The notes beneath the pieces are model-generated. The model worked only from the letters and a program-made list of their open reading frames with translations. It did no database searches and had not been told where the DNA came from. Of a DNA stretch of 64,000 nucleotides, positions 34,178-44,477 are shown one piece after another. The DNA lies in assembly GCA_954871525.1 (NCBI GenBank), contig OX940862.1, positions 40,850,232 to 40,914,231 of the forward strand, read 5' to 3'. This DNA is from Parietaria judaica. Taxonomy: Eukaryota; Streptophyta; Magnoliopsida; Rosales; Urticaceae. Position numbers and translations under genes: made by a program. Numbering within the stretch: the first letter of the stretch is position 1; each line of letters starts with the position of its first letter.

Positions 34178-34890
34178 TGTTAAGGTCGGATTTGGTCAAA
34201 TCCACCCTCAACTTTACACTTGTCGTTTTTCTAATGGAAGGACGGGAATGGGGGTGGGAGAGATCGTGATGGGCCCTTAGCCCATGAGGAGAATGATGGA
34301 TAGGGGGAGCCCGAGTTCGCCGATGCTTGTTTGGGTGGCGAGGCCCAAGATCGAAGGGAGGCCCATTGAGGCCTAGGGCATCCCTCGAGGATGCGACAAG
34401 AATGTACGGCACGAGCATTAAATGCTGGGTAGTACGCTCAGAGGATGGCAGGCGACAACGTTAGTGGAGACGAACCTCCTTGGTTTCAACAGAGAATGTC
34501 AAGGAGGGGGGCCACAGAATATTTGGAGGGGGGACCATCTGAAGATCATCCAGGGGATTCGAGCCCAAGGGGTGGGGGTTTCAATATAAATAGAGAAAAG
34601 GATTCCCATTTGAGGGGGTGGAGAGAAATCAGAAGCGAAATTCATTATAGTCTCATCGCATTGTAACTAGAGAGCCCGAGGCTTTGAGAAGTTCGGATTT
34701 GTTCATCGATAACATCTCCGAGTCATTCTGTGTGTGTGTATTCGTTTTTCTCTTCGAAGTTCCAAGCTATAAACGGAAGAAACCGATCTCTCTCGTAATA
34801 ATAATCAATCAAAGATACCCCCATTTGTACTATCAGTGTGATTGCTCGTGTATTTTTGTGACTGTAAGGCGGTGTGAATCGCCCTCTACA
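34178..34890 (+). repeat. 3' LTR of the Tat element
   Basis: The LTR begins TGTTAAGGTCGG just after the polypurine tract AAAAATGGGGGA (34161-34172) and ends CGCCCTCTACA, giving TG...CA ends over 713 bp. A TATAAATA box sits at 34585-34592. The start could be the TG at 34174 instead. The five bases after it (TTAAT) should be the target duplication, but the partner copy was lost with the 5' end. Confidence 0.7.
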
Positions 34891-34948
34891 TTAATCCTAC
34901 CAAAGTACATAATTTTGATAAATTACTTCGTGTTAATCCGTTTGTCGT

Positions 34949-35023
34949 TGAAGAAGAAGAAGAAGAAGAAGAAGAAGAAGAAGAAGAAGAAGAAGAAGAA
35001 GAAGAAGAAGACGAAGAAGAAGA
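34949..35023. repeat. (GAA)n microsatellite in CACTA sequence
   Basis: About 24 GAA units with one GAC interruption. It is followed to 35210 by a degenerate array of an 18-bp-like phrase (AGGATGATTGTAGTTTTT) repeated several times. Both lie in the CACTA segment beyond the gypsy insertion. Confidence 0.9.
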
Positions 35024-35289
35024 TACGTATTGTAGTAATGAGGGTGATTAGGATCATTGTAATTATTAGGATACTCGTAGTATTTGAGATAATTGTAATT
35101 GTTAGAATGCTTGTAGTTTTTTAGGATGATTATAATATCAGGATGCTTGTAGTTTTTAGGATGATTGTAGTTTTTAGGATGATTGTAGTTGTTTGTATAC
35201 TTGCGCTTATTAGGCTGATTGTAATTATTATTATACTGCACATGTAGTATGTTTACAGGATGAGATAGGGTCGATCATGCAAGGAAAAA

Positions 35290-35520
35290 TGTCTCTTGAC
35301 AATATTTCGGGTTAAACTTGGAAACCCAAATTAAGAAGAATAAGGATGAAAAGCTACATGTTGAGTTTGAAGTTGTTAGCGGCAAACCAATAGGCGTGAA
35401 TGGCACATACTTTAGTAGCAAACTAGGTCTTCTTGTTTGATCCCACATTCTATCGACATGTTTTTCTTAGAGAAGTGTACCACGCGAGACGATCAATGTT
35501 ATTATCGATCATTTACTGGT
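35290..35520 (+). pseudogene. CACTA second ORF (Ptta/En/Spm) fragment
   Basis: The frame KKNKDEKLHVEFEVVSGKPI then GVNGTYFSSKLGLLV, a stop, and SVPRETINVIIDHLL fits the plant transposase (Ptta/En/Spm) motif 'GxPxGxNxxxFSSxLGxLVR..VP....W..VP'. It lies on the plus strand, in the same orientation as the TNP2-like block left of the gypsy insertion, and is the second gene expected in a CACTA element. Two in-frame stops are visible. Confidence 0.6.
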
Positions 35521-36780
35521 AAAATATCTTTAACTTTAGTATATTTTAATGGGATAATAGCGACTAAAGTAGCCAAACTTTCATGATTTGTGTCGATAAA
35601 GGTCCAAACTGGATTTATAGCGGCTAAAGTAGCCAAACTCGGTCAATCTTTGGCAAGCACTAATTCCGTCCAGTCAAACTTAACATTTGTTAGTCTATCG
35701 CCATGTCACTTACACGTTATATCAAACTTTAGGTATTTATGCCGTGATAAAACCAAAATTTGGATATTTATGCCGCGATAAATTATTTTTTATATATGAA
35801 AAAAACATCTATAAAAAATATGTCTATAGTATACTATATGAAAAAAAAAAAAACATTTCTTACATGGGCCTTGTCCCAGTTTGAACGCAACGTAGTTTTG
35901 TCGCTGTGGTCAAGTAAAATTAAAGTAATAAGTCTGTTAAAATAGAAACTAGTTAACTTGTTACCCAAGTTTTAACCTATGAGTCATAGCCTCATGATCA
36001 CAAATAAATACTAAGATAACATTATTTTTAATAAATTGGTCTCACACATCTATAAATGGCAAGGCACACTTTTTTTTTTTTTAATATATTATCATGTTTT
36101 AAAAAAAAGGAAAGATGTTGTCTTTTTAATTGAAATTTTAAAATTTAAATACAGAGGAAGCTACAAATTAGTAACAAGACGACAACATCAATAACGATAA
36201 TTTTCGTAAACGGCAAAAGCAAATGAATGAAAGATTCGGATTATGTAAGTTCAATAAAACGACAGAGTAATTTGCGTTATTTTTTTAATGTGAAATTTTT
36301 ATTGTGTTTTTTTATCGGCTGTGACATCTTATATATTGATAATAAGTTATTCTCTATTTATGAAAAATGACAGAAAGTATCATTTACATAATATATATAT
36401 ACATATATTATTTACGGTATTCCCGTCAATTAACTATTTTTTTCTTAACTCTTGTTACTTTATCGCAATCATTTTAAAATACTACTAATTAATGATGATA
36501 ATTGCATACTATAATTTGTTGATCTCATGAAATAAATTTGAGTAGCTTTATAAATTATAATACATATGTATAACAGTATCTTTTTTTATTAATAATATGT
36601 ATATTATTTCAAAAAATATATAAGAAGTATTCTTACCAAAAAAAAATACTATATAAATTTCTAAAAACTTGATTTTTTTTTTTATAAATTTCATTATTTT
36701 ACCTCTCTAAAAATTCATTTATAATTTCAATTGATTAGTAAATATACAGATTACAAAAATATATATGAAAAACAAAATAA
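35521..36780. other. intergenic stretch left of the LIFEGUARD gene
   Basis: AT-rich. It holds a pair of related short phrases (AGCGACTAAAGTAGCCAAACTT at 35560 and AGCGGCTAAAGTAGCCAAACT at 35618) and a Copia LTR fragment (35911-36002, listed separately). The right terminus of the CACTA element should lie near 35.5-35.6 kb but I do not see it. Confidence 0.4.
35911..36002 (-). repeat. Copia LTR fragment related to the LTR at 15036-15266
   Basis: CAAGT-AAAATTAAAGTAATA followed by AAGTCTGTTAAAATA and GTTTTAACC..GAGTCA..GATCACA aligns with 15184-15266 in the same orientation. It covers only the first 90 or so bases of that LTR. It is a decayed relic of the same Copia family. Confidence 0.65.
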
Positions 36781-36833
36781 TAAATAAATATTCTGTTATA
36801 GTGTAAGAAAAATCGAGAAGTCAGACGATCTCC

Positions 36834-36884
36834 CACGTGCGTACCCCTGACACGTTAACCAACCGCCTCGACGCTTGGCACGTG
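36834..36884 (+). promoter_or_regulatory. two G-box (CACGTG) elements upstream of LIFEGUARD
   Basis: Perfect CACGTG palindromes lie at 36834-36839 and 36879-36884, 150-200 bp upstream of the ATG, with CACGTTAACC between them. CACGTGC-type G-boxes bind bZIP and bHLH factors, including ABA-responsive ones. Binding here is inference. Confidence 0.5.
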
Positions 36885-36928
36885 CGAGAGAGCGATCGAG
36901 AAGGCTCTCAGTCCCTCCAAAGATGGCG

Positions 36929-36934
36929 TATAAA
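36929..36934 (+). promoter_or_regulatory. candidate TATA box of the LIFEGUARD gene
   Basis: TATAAA lies about 100 bp upstream of the ATG at 37035, 45 bp downstream of the second G-box. Position and context fit a core promoter. Confidence 0.45.
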
Positions 36935-37034
36935 GTAAAAACCAAAAACAAACAAGCCCCAATTAGAAACTTTCCCTCACTTTCTCGCGTCGATTCTCGC
37001 CACCCAAACACCCACCGATCGATTCTCCGACGCC

Positions 37035-38644
37035 ATGTGGAAGCAGCACGACCCCGAGGCCGGAGCGTCGCGGCCGCTCTACCCGATGATGCTGGAGAGC
37101 CCCGAGCTCCGCTGGTCCTTCATCCGCAAGATCTACTCCATCGTCGCCGTCCAGCTGCTCGCCACCATCGCCGTCGCCTCCGTCGTCGTCACCGTCAAGC
37201 CCGTCGCGCATTTCTTCGTCAGCACCGGCGCCGGCCTCGCGCTCTACATCGTCCTCATCATCACGCCCTTCATCGGTGCGTGTTCTCACAAATTCTCACG
37301 ATCTTGTTTCGGATTCTGGGATTGGGATATTGATATTCTTTTTCTCGTCGGTTCTTTGCAGTTCTGTGTCCTCTGTATTACTATTACCAGAGGCATCCCG
37401 TGAATTACCTTCTGCTTGGGGTTTTCACGATTTCGCTTGCTTTCGCGGTCGGATTGACTTGTGCTTTCACCAGTGGTATGAATGAACTTCTCAATTCCTC
37501 TTACTTTCTTTGCCATTTCTTGCATTACTTTTCTTTGTCATCGAAATTCGATTCTTATCAGAAGAATTTTGACTGTTTCTGTAGAATTTGGATTGTTTGA
37601 GATTAATCATTAAAGAAAATACATAATTTAGGTGTTTTAGAGGTTCATTATAAACATATTGGATAATGGTGGCAAAAATATCTTAACTTTTTTATTTAAA
37701 TAGCGTGATATATTCCTAAACTTTTAGTTCCGTAAGTACGTTTCCATTGGCGTAAATACTTCTTAGATTGAAGTTTAGCATGAGAAATCTCGAATCGTGA
37801 ATAAAATGGATGTTAATTTGAGTTTTGCACCCGTAAAAGGCTCAACTTTAATGGATTTGAGTATTTAATCAGCACAATTTAAAGCTTGGAAGTATGTTGC
37901 GCTATTTTGAAAAAGTTGCTGTGCTTTTGCCGCAATTGTTCCTATACAGTTCTGTAGAATTTTTAGATGTTTTCCGCTTCAATCATCTTATTTAATATGG
38001 TTGAGCTGTACAAAATATGAATTAGGCTGGAAAATTGATTCGTACCTATCTCGTAATTCATCATAGATTACTTGTAGTTTTGAGTTTTGAATTCCCGCCT
38101 TCGAGGGAAATTAGGTATAAACTGGAATCATTATTCTTGGAATCATAAAGTTAAAATGAAATGATGTGTTGAAAAACAGGGAAAGTAATATTGGAGTCGG
38201 TCATTCTGACGACCGTTGTCGTGGTGAGTCTCACTCTCTACACGTTTTGGGCGGCGAAGAGAGGCTATGACTTTAACTTCCTCGGACCCTTCTTATTCGG
38301 AGCTGTAATGGTTCTCATGGTGTTTGCTATCATTCAGGTACAGGTTCAATCGACACGCTAACGAGTTTATTTCCTTTGATTCCCTTCCCTTTTAGTTTCA
38401 AATTATATCTGATTGTACTTCCCTTTTCTCTGTATAGATGTTTTTTCCTCTGGGAAAAATTTCGGTCATGATATACGGCGTCTTGGCATCGATCGTATTC
38501 TGTGGATACATAATATACGACACGGACAATTTGATCAAACGCTACACGTACGACGAGTACATTTGGGCTGCTGTTTCACTCTACTTGGATATTATCAACC
38601 TCTTCCTGTCTCTGCTAACTGTTTTCAGAGCCGCTGATAGCTGA
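37035..38644 (+). CDS. LFG4: LIFEGUARD / Bax inhibitor-1-like membrane protein, four exons
   Basis: Exons are 37035-37275, 37362-37475, 38180-38337 and 38438-38644, all with GT..AG borders and consistent phases, giving 239 residues ending RAADS. The protein opens MWKQHDPEAG, then has the conserved LYPMMLESPELRWSFIRKIY, followed by about seven hydrophobic segments, including YYYYQRHPVNYLLLGVFT, LYTFWAAKRGYDFNFLGPFL, IIYDTDNLIKRYTYDEYIWA and DIINLFLSLLTVFRAADS. This is the TMBIM/LIFEGUARD family, multi-pass proteins of ER, Golgi or vacuolar membranes linked to suppression of cell death; the Arabidopsis LFG4 homologue (BIL4) acts in brassinosteroid signalling. Subgroup assignment rests on similarity and on the FORKED1-like neighbour. 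The frame is intact. Intron 2 carries a MITE-like insertion. Confidence 0.93.
37665..37937. mobile_element. MITE-like element in LIFEGUARD intron 2
   Basis: The left end reads AATGGTGGCAAAAATATCTT and the right end, inverted, reads AATTGCGGCAAAAGCACAGC; after a gap both continue AACTTTTT and AAATAGCG. The termini are therefore imperfect inverted repeats of about 40 bp enclosing 270 bp. It has no coding capacity. I could not fix a target duplication. Similar single termini occur at about 48411 (AATTGCGGCCGAAGTACTTA). Confidence 0.55.
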
Positions 38645-39871
38645 AGATTTCGAAGAATTACGGGAAATTAGTTCTCTTTGTAGCGTTAAAGGACATTCTT
38701 GTGCATATTGTAAGTCTTTTTTCTTTCTTCTCTTGCTGCAGCAATGGTCACTTTATGTACCGAAGCTGATGAATTTGATGTTCACCATTAATAAATAGTT
38801 CGAAAAAAAAAGCTAATCTGTCACTGTATAGTTACTTCGAATATTTTGCGGTGATCATTTGATATTGAAAGTGTATTTTCTTCAATTTTATGGCCTATCA
38901 ACAAATCGGGGCTGAAAGTTTCAGATTGCTGAGAAAATCGGGATCAGGCCAAACAAGGTCGAAGTCCGTTGTCTGGTTGTCTGGTCGCGGTATGCAGTGT
39001 GTTGTTTCCTTTTGAGATTTAATTAATCTGAAAAATTTGATCCTTTTCGGCTTTTTAGAATGCAATAATAATGTTGGAAGTTTGAGCAAAATGCGATGAA
39101 AAAAGTTGGTTTTTTGAAATGTTGGATGGGGATAGCTTTTTTGGTTACTTTACGTATGAGCAAAGAAAAGGAGGAATATCCAAAATCAAGTGTAAGCAAC
39201 GACTATTCCCAGACATTAAAATGTACGAATTTTACAACGCATTCCACATTCGGATAATTCTGTCTCTATAAGCTAATAAACGAATTTTGTTTTTATGCAT
39301 GCTTTATTTTATTGTTAAGGAAGTTCAAAATATACAAGTGTAATTTATCTCCCTACTACATTTTCTGATTATTTATTCTGAAAATTCAAAGTTTCTTTAT
39401 TCATCTTTATTTTAGTTGTATTTATTTTTATAAAATAAACTATTTAGTTTGTAAAGATTTGAGTATTATCAACTATTCATTTAGAAATTTTATTTTCTTA
39501 TTTTATGAAATCAATTAAAAAATCTAAAAAGGAATATCGGGTATTACACTTGAATTTTGTTTTAGCTGTTTTGTAGTACATTTTTTACAAAACATAAATT
39601 AGGAAAGGTTAAAGAAAAAATCATTAAATTACGAAATCCACAGTCCAAGACACAAATTCACATAAATTCTAGTAGAAACAGTAGGGTTTTTTTTTTTTTT
39701 AATTCTGGGACGTTTCACAAAAAAAAAAAAAAAAAAAAAAAACTATCATGTGCATTGGAAATTTTAGATCATCAAACTCGTAAATTATTAAAATGGACTC
39801 TTATTTACACACTTTCGAAAGTACAAGGACTCGCTCTAATTTAAGAAACAAAACCACAAATCCAATAGCTC
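38645..39871. other. intergenic stretch between convergent genes
   Basis: The LIFEGUARD gene and the FORKED1-like gene end towards each other here, 1.2 kb apart. Contents are AT-rich, with a pure A run at about 39719-39741. I see no further gene. Confidence 0.5.
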
Positions 39872-41980
39872 TCAGCGCCTGTTCCTTCTCTCAGCGACCA
39901 TGGCAAGAAGCCGGCAAACCCCGCGAGTCCATAGCTCATACTCGCCCTGGCTCCTGCACTCGAACTCTACCACACCCCGATTCTCCGTCCTCAATGCGAA
40001 GTAACGGCGCTGCTCTCCTCCCTCGAATAGCGGCCTCCCCGGCCACGCTGCCACGTCCTTGCACACGTCGAACACCACGTCTGCGCGTTTTTTTGGAACC
40101 ATGTTAGTCGGGTCAAGTAGGTTTTGTTCTGGTTTTGTTACTAGCTAGACTTACTCTTTTTCTTTTTCGTGATAGTCCCTGCGACATGTTTGCTTTTCAT
40201 CTTCAACATCACCTGCAATTGAAGTATTCATAAATAATAATTTGGATTGTAAATATTTATTATATTATCGAAGTTATTAATTTATCGGGTATTGATTTTA
40301 CAAGTTCCCAGTTTTAGTTTGGAGTAACATGATCCGATTATCGAAATGCATCTGTTAAGTATTCAATCCGAACATTAAAGAAGCTCTAATTATCGGAAAT
40401 GACTAAATAATTCGCTACAAACAAATAACGGGATTGTATTTATGGATATTCATGACGCAAATCTCGAAGATTGGGAATGTAACGTACTTGTCCGGTTCGG
40501 TGAATGTAAACCGACACAACTTTCCAGTGAAGATCGCCTGCAAAAATCGACAACAAGGTCCGCTCGCATCAACAAAAATACGGCAACAAGAGCTCTCAAA
40601 GTTGTGTTGCTTTAGGCTGGTACCTTTGCGTGTGCGTTTGAGGAGTTCAGTGCCCCTGGCAAGCAGGTCTTGGCTGAAAAGCCCTGCAGTGTCCTCCGCC
40701 GCCCACAGCTCGTCGCTGAAATTACCCAACCCCTGCTGATTGGCTGCGTTGGCCTTAGTGCAGGCGCCGTTAGGCATTCCCTTCTCCACGGGAATCACGG
40801 TCGCAATGTTCCATACCTCCTTCGTCGCCCTCGCCCTCAGCGTCGCCACTCCTCGCAGTGCTGCATTAATGAAATTGAGTTTATAATCTTATTTGCTCAA
40901 TTTACAAAGTTTAATTTGTACATGTAGATGATGTTTATGTATATACTTTGATATAAATATATCTTAATTATAAAATACAGCAAAACATTGTAAGTAAGAC
41001 TAATTAACAACACCTGTAGCTGCGGCGGCGGTGAGAGTGACGATATCGTCATGTGAGCGGACGTTGACAGCAGAGCTGACCACGGAGGCAAGATGGTCGC
41101 GGTCGGCCCCGGCAGATTCAGCCGCCTCGGCACACTGCGCAGCCACCAAGGTGGCGGCAGACGCCACGGCGGCGTCAGTCTTGGCCACTTGCTCGTTCTT
41201 TGCAGAGGCTGCAGTGGCGGCAGCGATTGCGGCCACAGCAGAAGCAAGGGCAGCGACAGACATGGCCGCATGGATCTGCGCGTTTTGGGCCCGGTTCTCC
41301 TCTCTCTTGCGCTCCTTCCTGTCCTTCAGCCACCTGCCCACTGTCTTTGTGCCGGTAGTGGGGGCCGGCACCGGGATGTTGCCCGCACTGGCTCGGCCGG
41401 TGTTGAACAGAGGCTGTATAGTGTTGTTGGACTTAAAAAACTGCCAATAATGTAAGAAATTTTTATTAATTACTTCTCGATTGACCCCTACTAAAAACGT
41501 CAAATTCAGGGCCGGCCCTAAGTGTGATATACCATGTTACTAAGTGACGAGTTTCAAATCGATAAAATACAAATTGAAGAATGTCAAATAAATATTTATA
41601 ATATAAATATTGTACATCCTTATTTATAAAGATTTAATTTATGTTTTATTGTAAACTGAATAGCTATTAATGCAGTTGCTATATTTTTAGCAATCGTGTA
41701 CAATACTACAATATTATAACCAACACAGATCATATAATAAATAAGTTAGAAAAGAGACCTTTACGACGTCGTCAAACTCTTCCCCGGGAGATACCGGAGG
41801 GCTGTCTGTCTCCGTCAGAGAACCTCCATTGAGTGGCCCGCTGCTGTGCGAGAGCCTACCGGATGTTAAAGGCGATACTTCCTGTGTAAACATACACACC
41901 CTATAACATTTTCACTCTAAAAACCAACGCTAAAAAATTTAAGTGAAATAATTTAATTTTTAATGATATAGTTATATTTT

Positions 41981-42024
<44 letters not shown>

Positions 42025-42766
42025 TCCAAATACATTTTTAATAGAAATATATACCTTTAGTTTACAAAATACTCAAAACGTAATTCATTCAATAGTCAAT
42101 ATCTAAATTAATATCCCAATTTTTACATTCTTATCATATTTATTTAATATATTTCAAAATCACCAGTGTTCGCAATTTTGGTTATATTGATTTTCAACCC
42201 CATTAGACATTCAGGATTTAAAGGATTTTATTTTGGTAATAATGCAAGAAAAAGAAATAAAAAAGTGAAATTGCACAGTAAAGGTACATTTGAGTTGTTT
42301 TTGATAATATATATTATATAGTAATGATATAAAAACTAAATGCCGTACAAAAACGGTCTAAAAGTGATATTAATAATTGTAATATTATAAAAAAGAAAAA
42401 GAAAAAGTCGATGATAAAGACCTCTCTCATGGACTGAGACATGATGCGGTCAAGTACAAGCTGAGAAGTGGCCGTGGAAACGGAGAATTGGTTTCCGGTG
42501 AGTAACATCGGGACCTCATCGGATTCCCCGACGAGGTCTTCTGCTATGGAGGCGTTGGTGCACGACGACGAGCTGTTGCTCGACCTAGAAGAAACCTTGC
42601 AAATAGCGTTGTTGTTGTTGTTGAACGCCTTGGAGACTTGGAGAGCAGAGGCACTCCAAGACCGGGACAGAAACTCCATGGGAGCCCTCGGGCTCTCCGG
42701 CAAGTGGGAAATTAAGCTCGCCGTCTCCAGCCGGCGAGAGGGCTTGAGAGGCAGTGTCTCTTCCAT
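39872..42766 (-). CDS. FKD1: FORKED1-like VAN3-binding protein, seven exons
   Basis: Minus-strand exons are 42766-42422, 41881-41759, 41440-41014, 40860-40624, 40537-40488, 40212-40155 and 40080-39872. All borders are GT..AG, the phases agree, and the product is 482 residues. The N-terminus has [20 protein letters not shown] and then [14 protein letters not shown] and [20 protein letters not shown], the auxin canalisation (DUF828) signature. A helical Ala-rich region follows ([40 protein letters not shown]). The C-terminal plant PH-like domain runs from [23 protein letters not shown] through KMKSKHVAG to the stop. FORKED1 and relatives bind the ARF-GAP VAN3 in trans-Golgi traffic of PIN1 and control vein closure. 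The gene looks intact; intron 1 holds a long (TA)n tract. Confidence 0.93.
41983..42023. repeat. (TA)n microsatellite in FORKED1-like intron 1
   Basis: About 20 TA units in the middle of the 540-bp first intron. Confidence 0.9.
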
Positions 42767-42854
42767 TGTGAAAATGGTGATAAAGAAGAGAGTGTAGTGA
42801 GACTTTTGGGAGAGGTGGTCTATATTATGATATATATGTGTTTGTATATCTAAC

Positions 42855-42864
42855 TATTTATATA
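42855..42864 (-). promoter_or_regulatory. candidate TATA box of the FORKED1-like gene
   Basis: On the minus strand TATATAAATA lies about 90 bp upstream of the ATG at 42766, in a good position for a core promoter. A second, poorer TATATATAT run lies nearer the ATG at 42830-42838. Confidence 0.45.
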
Positions 42865-43030
42865 CGTAAAGAGTGGTTTGTAATTTAGGACGTGTACGGT
42901 AAGGTCTGGTCAATAGTGACTACTGAGTAAATGCAGTCTAGGGTTTAGGGCATTTTTTTTAATGTCACTGTGGGGTCCTCGAGAGGAGAATGTTATTGGC
43001 TTCATTTACACCTTTTTTATGGATGGCATT

Positions 43031-43592
43031 AAGGGTGACAATTTGAGACCGCAAACCAAACACGAAACGGTTACGACACGATTAAACGGGTTTGTGTCTA
43101 CTATAGATAGACTTGGGTCCGTTCGTGTCAAACACGATTAAATAACGGGTAAATATGGCACGGATACGGTAACACGATGAGACCAAATTAGACACGAATA
43201 AGGAGAAAATTGTTATATTTTATTTATGTTATTAAGTGTTTTAATACTTATTATATATGACATTTATATTTTTATTTTATTAATTACATCTTAATATTGA
43301 TGAACATGAAAAAGTGTTATTAAATTTTAAAGTCGTTGATAATATAATTAAATACATTAAGTTAAATGAGTATAAAATTGAATTAGTTTATCATTTTTAA
43401 AATATATAAATATATTGAATGGGCTGAATAGATAGACACGATAAACACACTATTTAAATTGATTAAATAAGGCCGGTCTGGGTCTCATCTTCTAACACGA
43501 TTAATAAATGGAGCGGGTCTGGGTCTAGATAAAATAAGTACTATAACAATTAAGACTTGACACGAACACGATACGAAAACCGAATTGCCACC
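43031..43592. mobile_element. MITE-like element upstream of the FORKED1-like gene
   Basis: The left end reads AAGGGTGACAATTTGAGACC and the right end, inverted, reads GGTGGCAATTCGGTTTTCGT, so GGTG[AG]CAATT is shared as an inverted repeat. Both arms are rich in AACACGA/ACACGATT words and enclose an AT-rich core, a layout seen in the 11844 element too. I could not find a clean target duplication. It begins about 265 bp upstream of the FORKED1-like start codon, so it may carry or displace promoter elements. Confidence 0.5.
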
Positions 43593-43823
43593 ACCTATTG
43601 GCGGAGCCATGATTTCAATTCAGGTGGTGCATTATAAATTTTTTTAAAGAAATTTTTTATTTATATTTTTATGTATAATAATGTATCCATATAATAAATA
43701 GTAAATATAATATTTTTAATAATATAATAAGCGAGTATAAAAATGCATCTATATATTTTAATAACTGAAAAGAAATAAACAAAAAAAGCTTAAAACTTAG
43801 AAATAAAAATAAACAAAAATTAT

Positions 43824-44160
43824 AGGGTGTGTTTGTTTGCCCTTAATAGACCTCTTAATCTTAATGGGCCAGATTTACGTCTATTAGGTGAATTTGTTTT
43901 TTTCTTTTTTAAACATCTTAATGCCTCTTTTTGCCTCTTAATGAATCAGATTTGCAAAAGTAACTTAATGACATTCAGATTATCTCTCATAATTACTTTC
44001 ATAACAAAAAAATTCAAAACTCCATAACTTTATTTCTATATCTCCAATGGAGTCATAAAAAAATACCATTGGAAAACTTGAGACAAGACGAATCCAATGA
44101 TAGGTGGAAAGATATATTTTTGACGTTTTAAAAAAAATGTTAATTTCAATTTTTTAATAA
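43824..44160 (+). repeat. dispersed repeat, copy 1 (partner at 52469)
   Basis: This copy begins GGGTGTGTTTGTTTGCCCTT, continues CTTAATCTTAATGG and CTCTTAATGAATCAGATT, and near its end has GAGACAAGACGAATCCAATG then ATAGGTGGAAAGATA and TTTTTGACG. The copy at 52469-52780 has the same blocks in the same order. It is followed by AT-rich DNA and a (TTA)n tract. GTGTTTGTTTG at the start resembles a transposon terminus, but I did not find the matching inverted end. Confidence 0.6.
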
Positions 44161-44431
44161 AAATATATTAAAATATATTATTATCTTAAATTTATAACTA
44201 AAAGTTATAAAAAATATATTAACTAGTTCATATATTTAAAATTTTATATATAATTTTACATTTTATAAATATAAATTTACAAATTATTAATATAAATCAA
44301 ATAATCATTCAAATAAAATATATAAAAAAATGATTATAAAAAAATGCGATTATACGATAGAATTTGCCAACAATGTATCATTTTCAAGTTGAAGTATTTA
44401 AGAAAATGTTTCGTATTAAAATTTATTATAA

Positions 44432-44477
<46 letters not shown>

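Larger units (their letters stand above)
23645..34890 (+). mobile_element. Ty3/gypsy retrotransposon of the Tat group, 5' LTR missing
   Basis: This GC-rich block begins abruptly within the CACTA sequence and ends at a 3' LTR. Order on the plus strand is gag, protease, RT, RNase H, a linker, integrase, then a long 3' region holding a 47-bp minisatellite (29470-29660), a minus-strand additional ORF (33814-30487), a 139-bp tandem duplication (33884-34160), a polypurine tract (AAAAATGGGGGA, 34161-34172) and an LTR (34178-34890). A long 3' region with an antisense ORF is known from Tat-lineage elements such as Grande and Retand. No 5' LTR or primer binding site exists upstream; CACTA sequence directly abuts gag. 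The insertion has lost its left end by deletion. Confidence 0.85.
19245..35520 (+). mobile_element. decayed CACTA (En/Spm) element, interrupted by two insertions
   Basis: Plus-strand CACTA coding blocks occur in the standard order on either side of other elements: transposase-associated domain (19245-19500), Tnp2 (about 20050-20960), DUF4218 (20960-21490), DUF4216 (23000-23640), then, beyond a retrotransposon, a Ptta/En/Spm-type second ORF fragment (35290-35520). A 1.24 kb MITE-like insertion (21673-22914) splits the transposase, and a Tat-type gypsy element (about 23645-34890) separates the two ORFs. Neither CACTA terminus is recognisable, so the outer limits are only those of coding remnants. 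Confidence 0.75.

Noticed and set aside
34949..35241. Lys-rich or Asn/Tyr-rich repeat protein
   Set aside because: The frames are products of the (GAA)n and 18-bp-like repeats in decayed transposon DNA.
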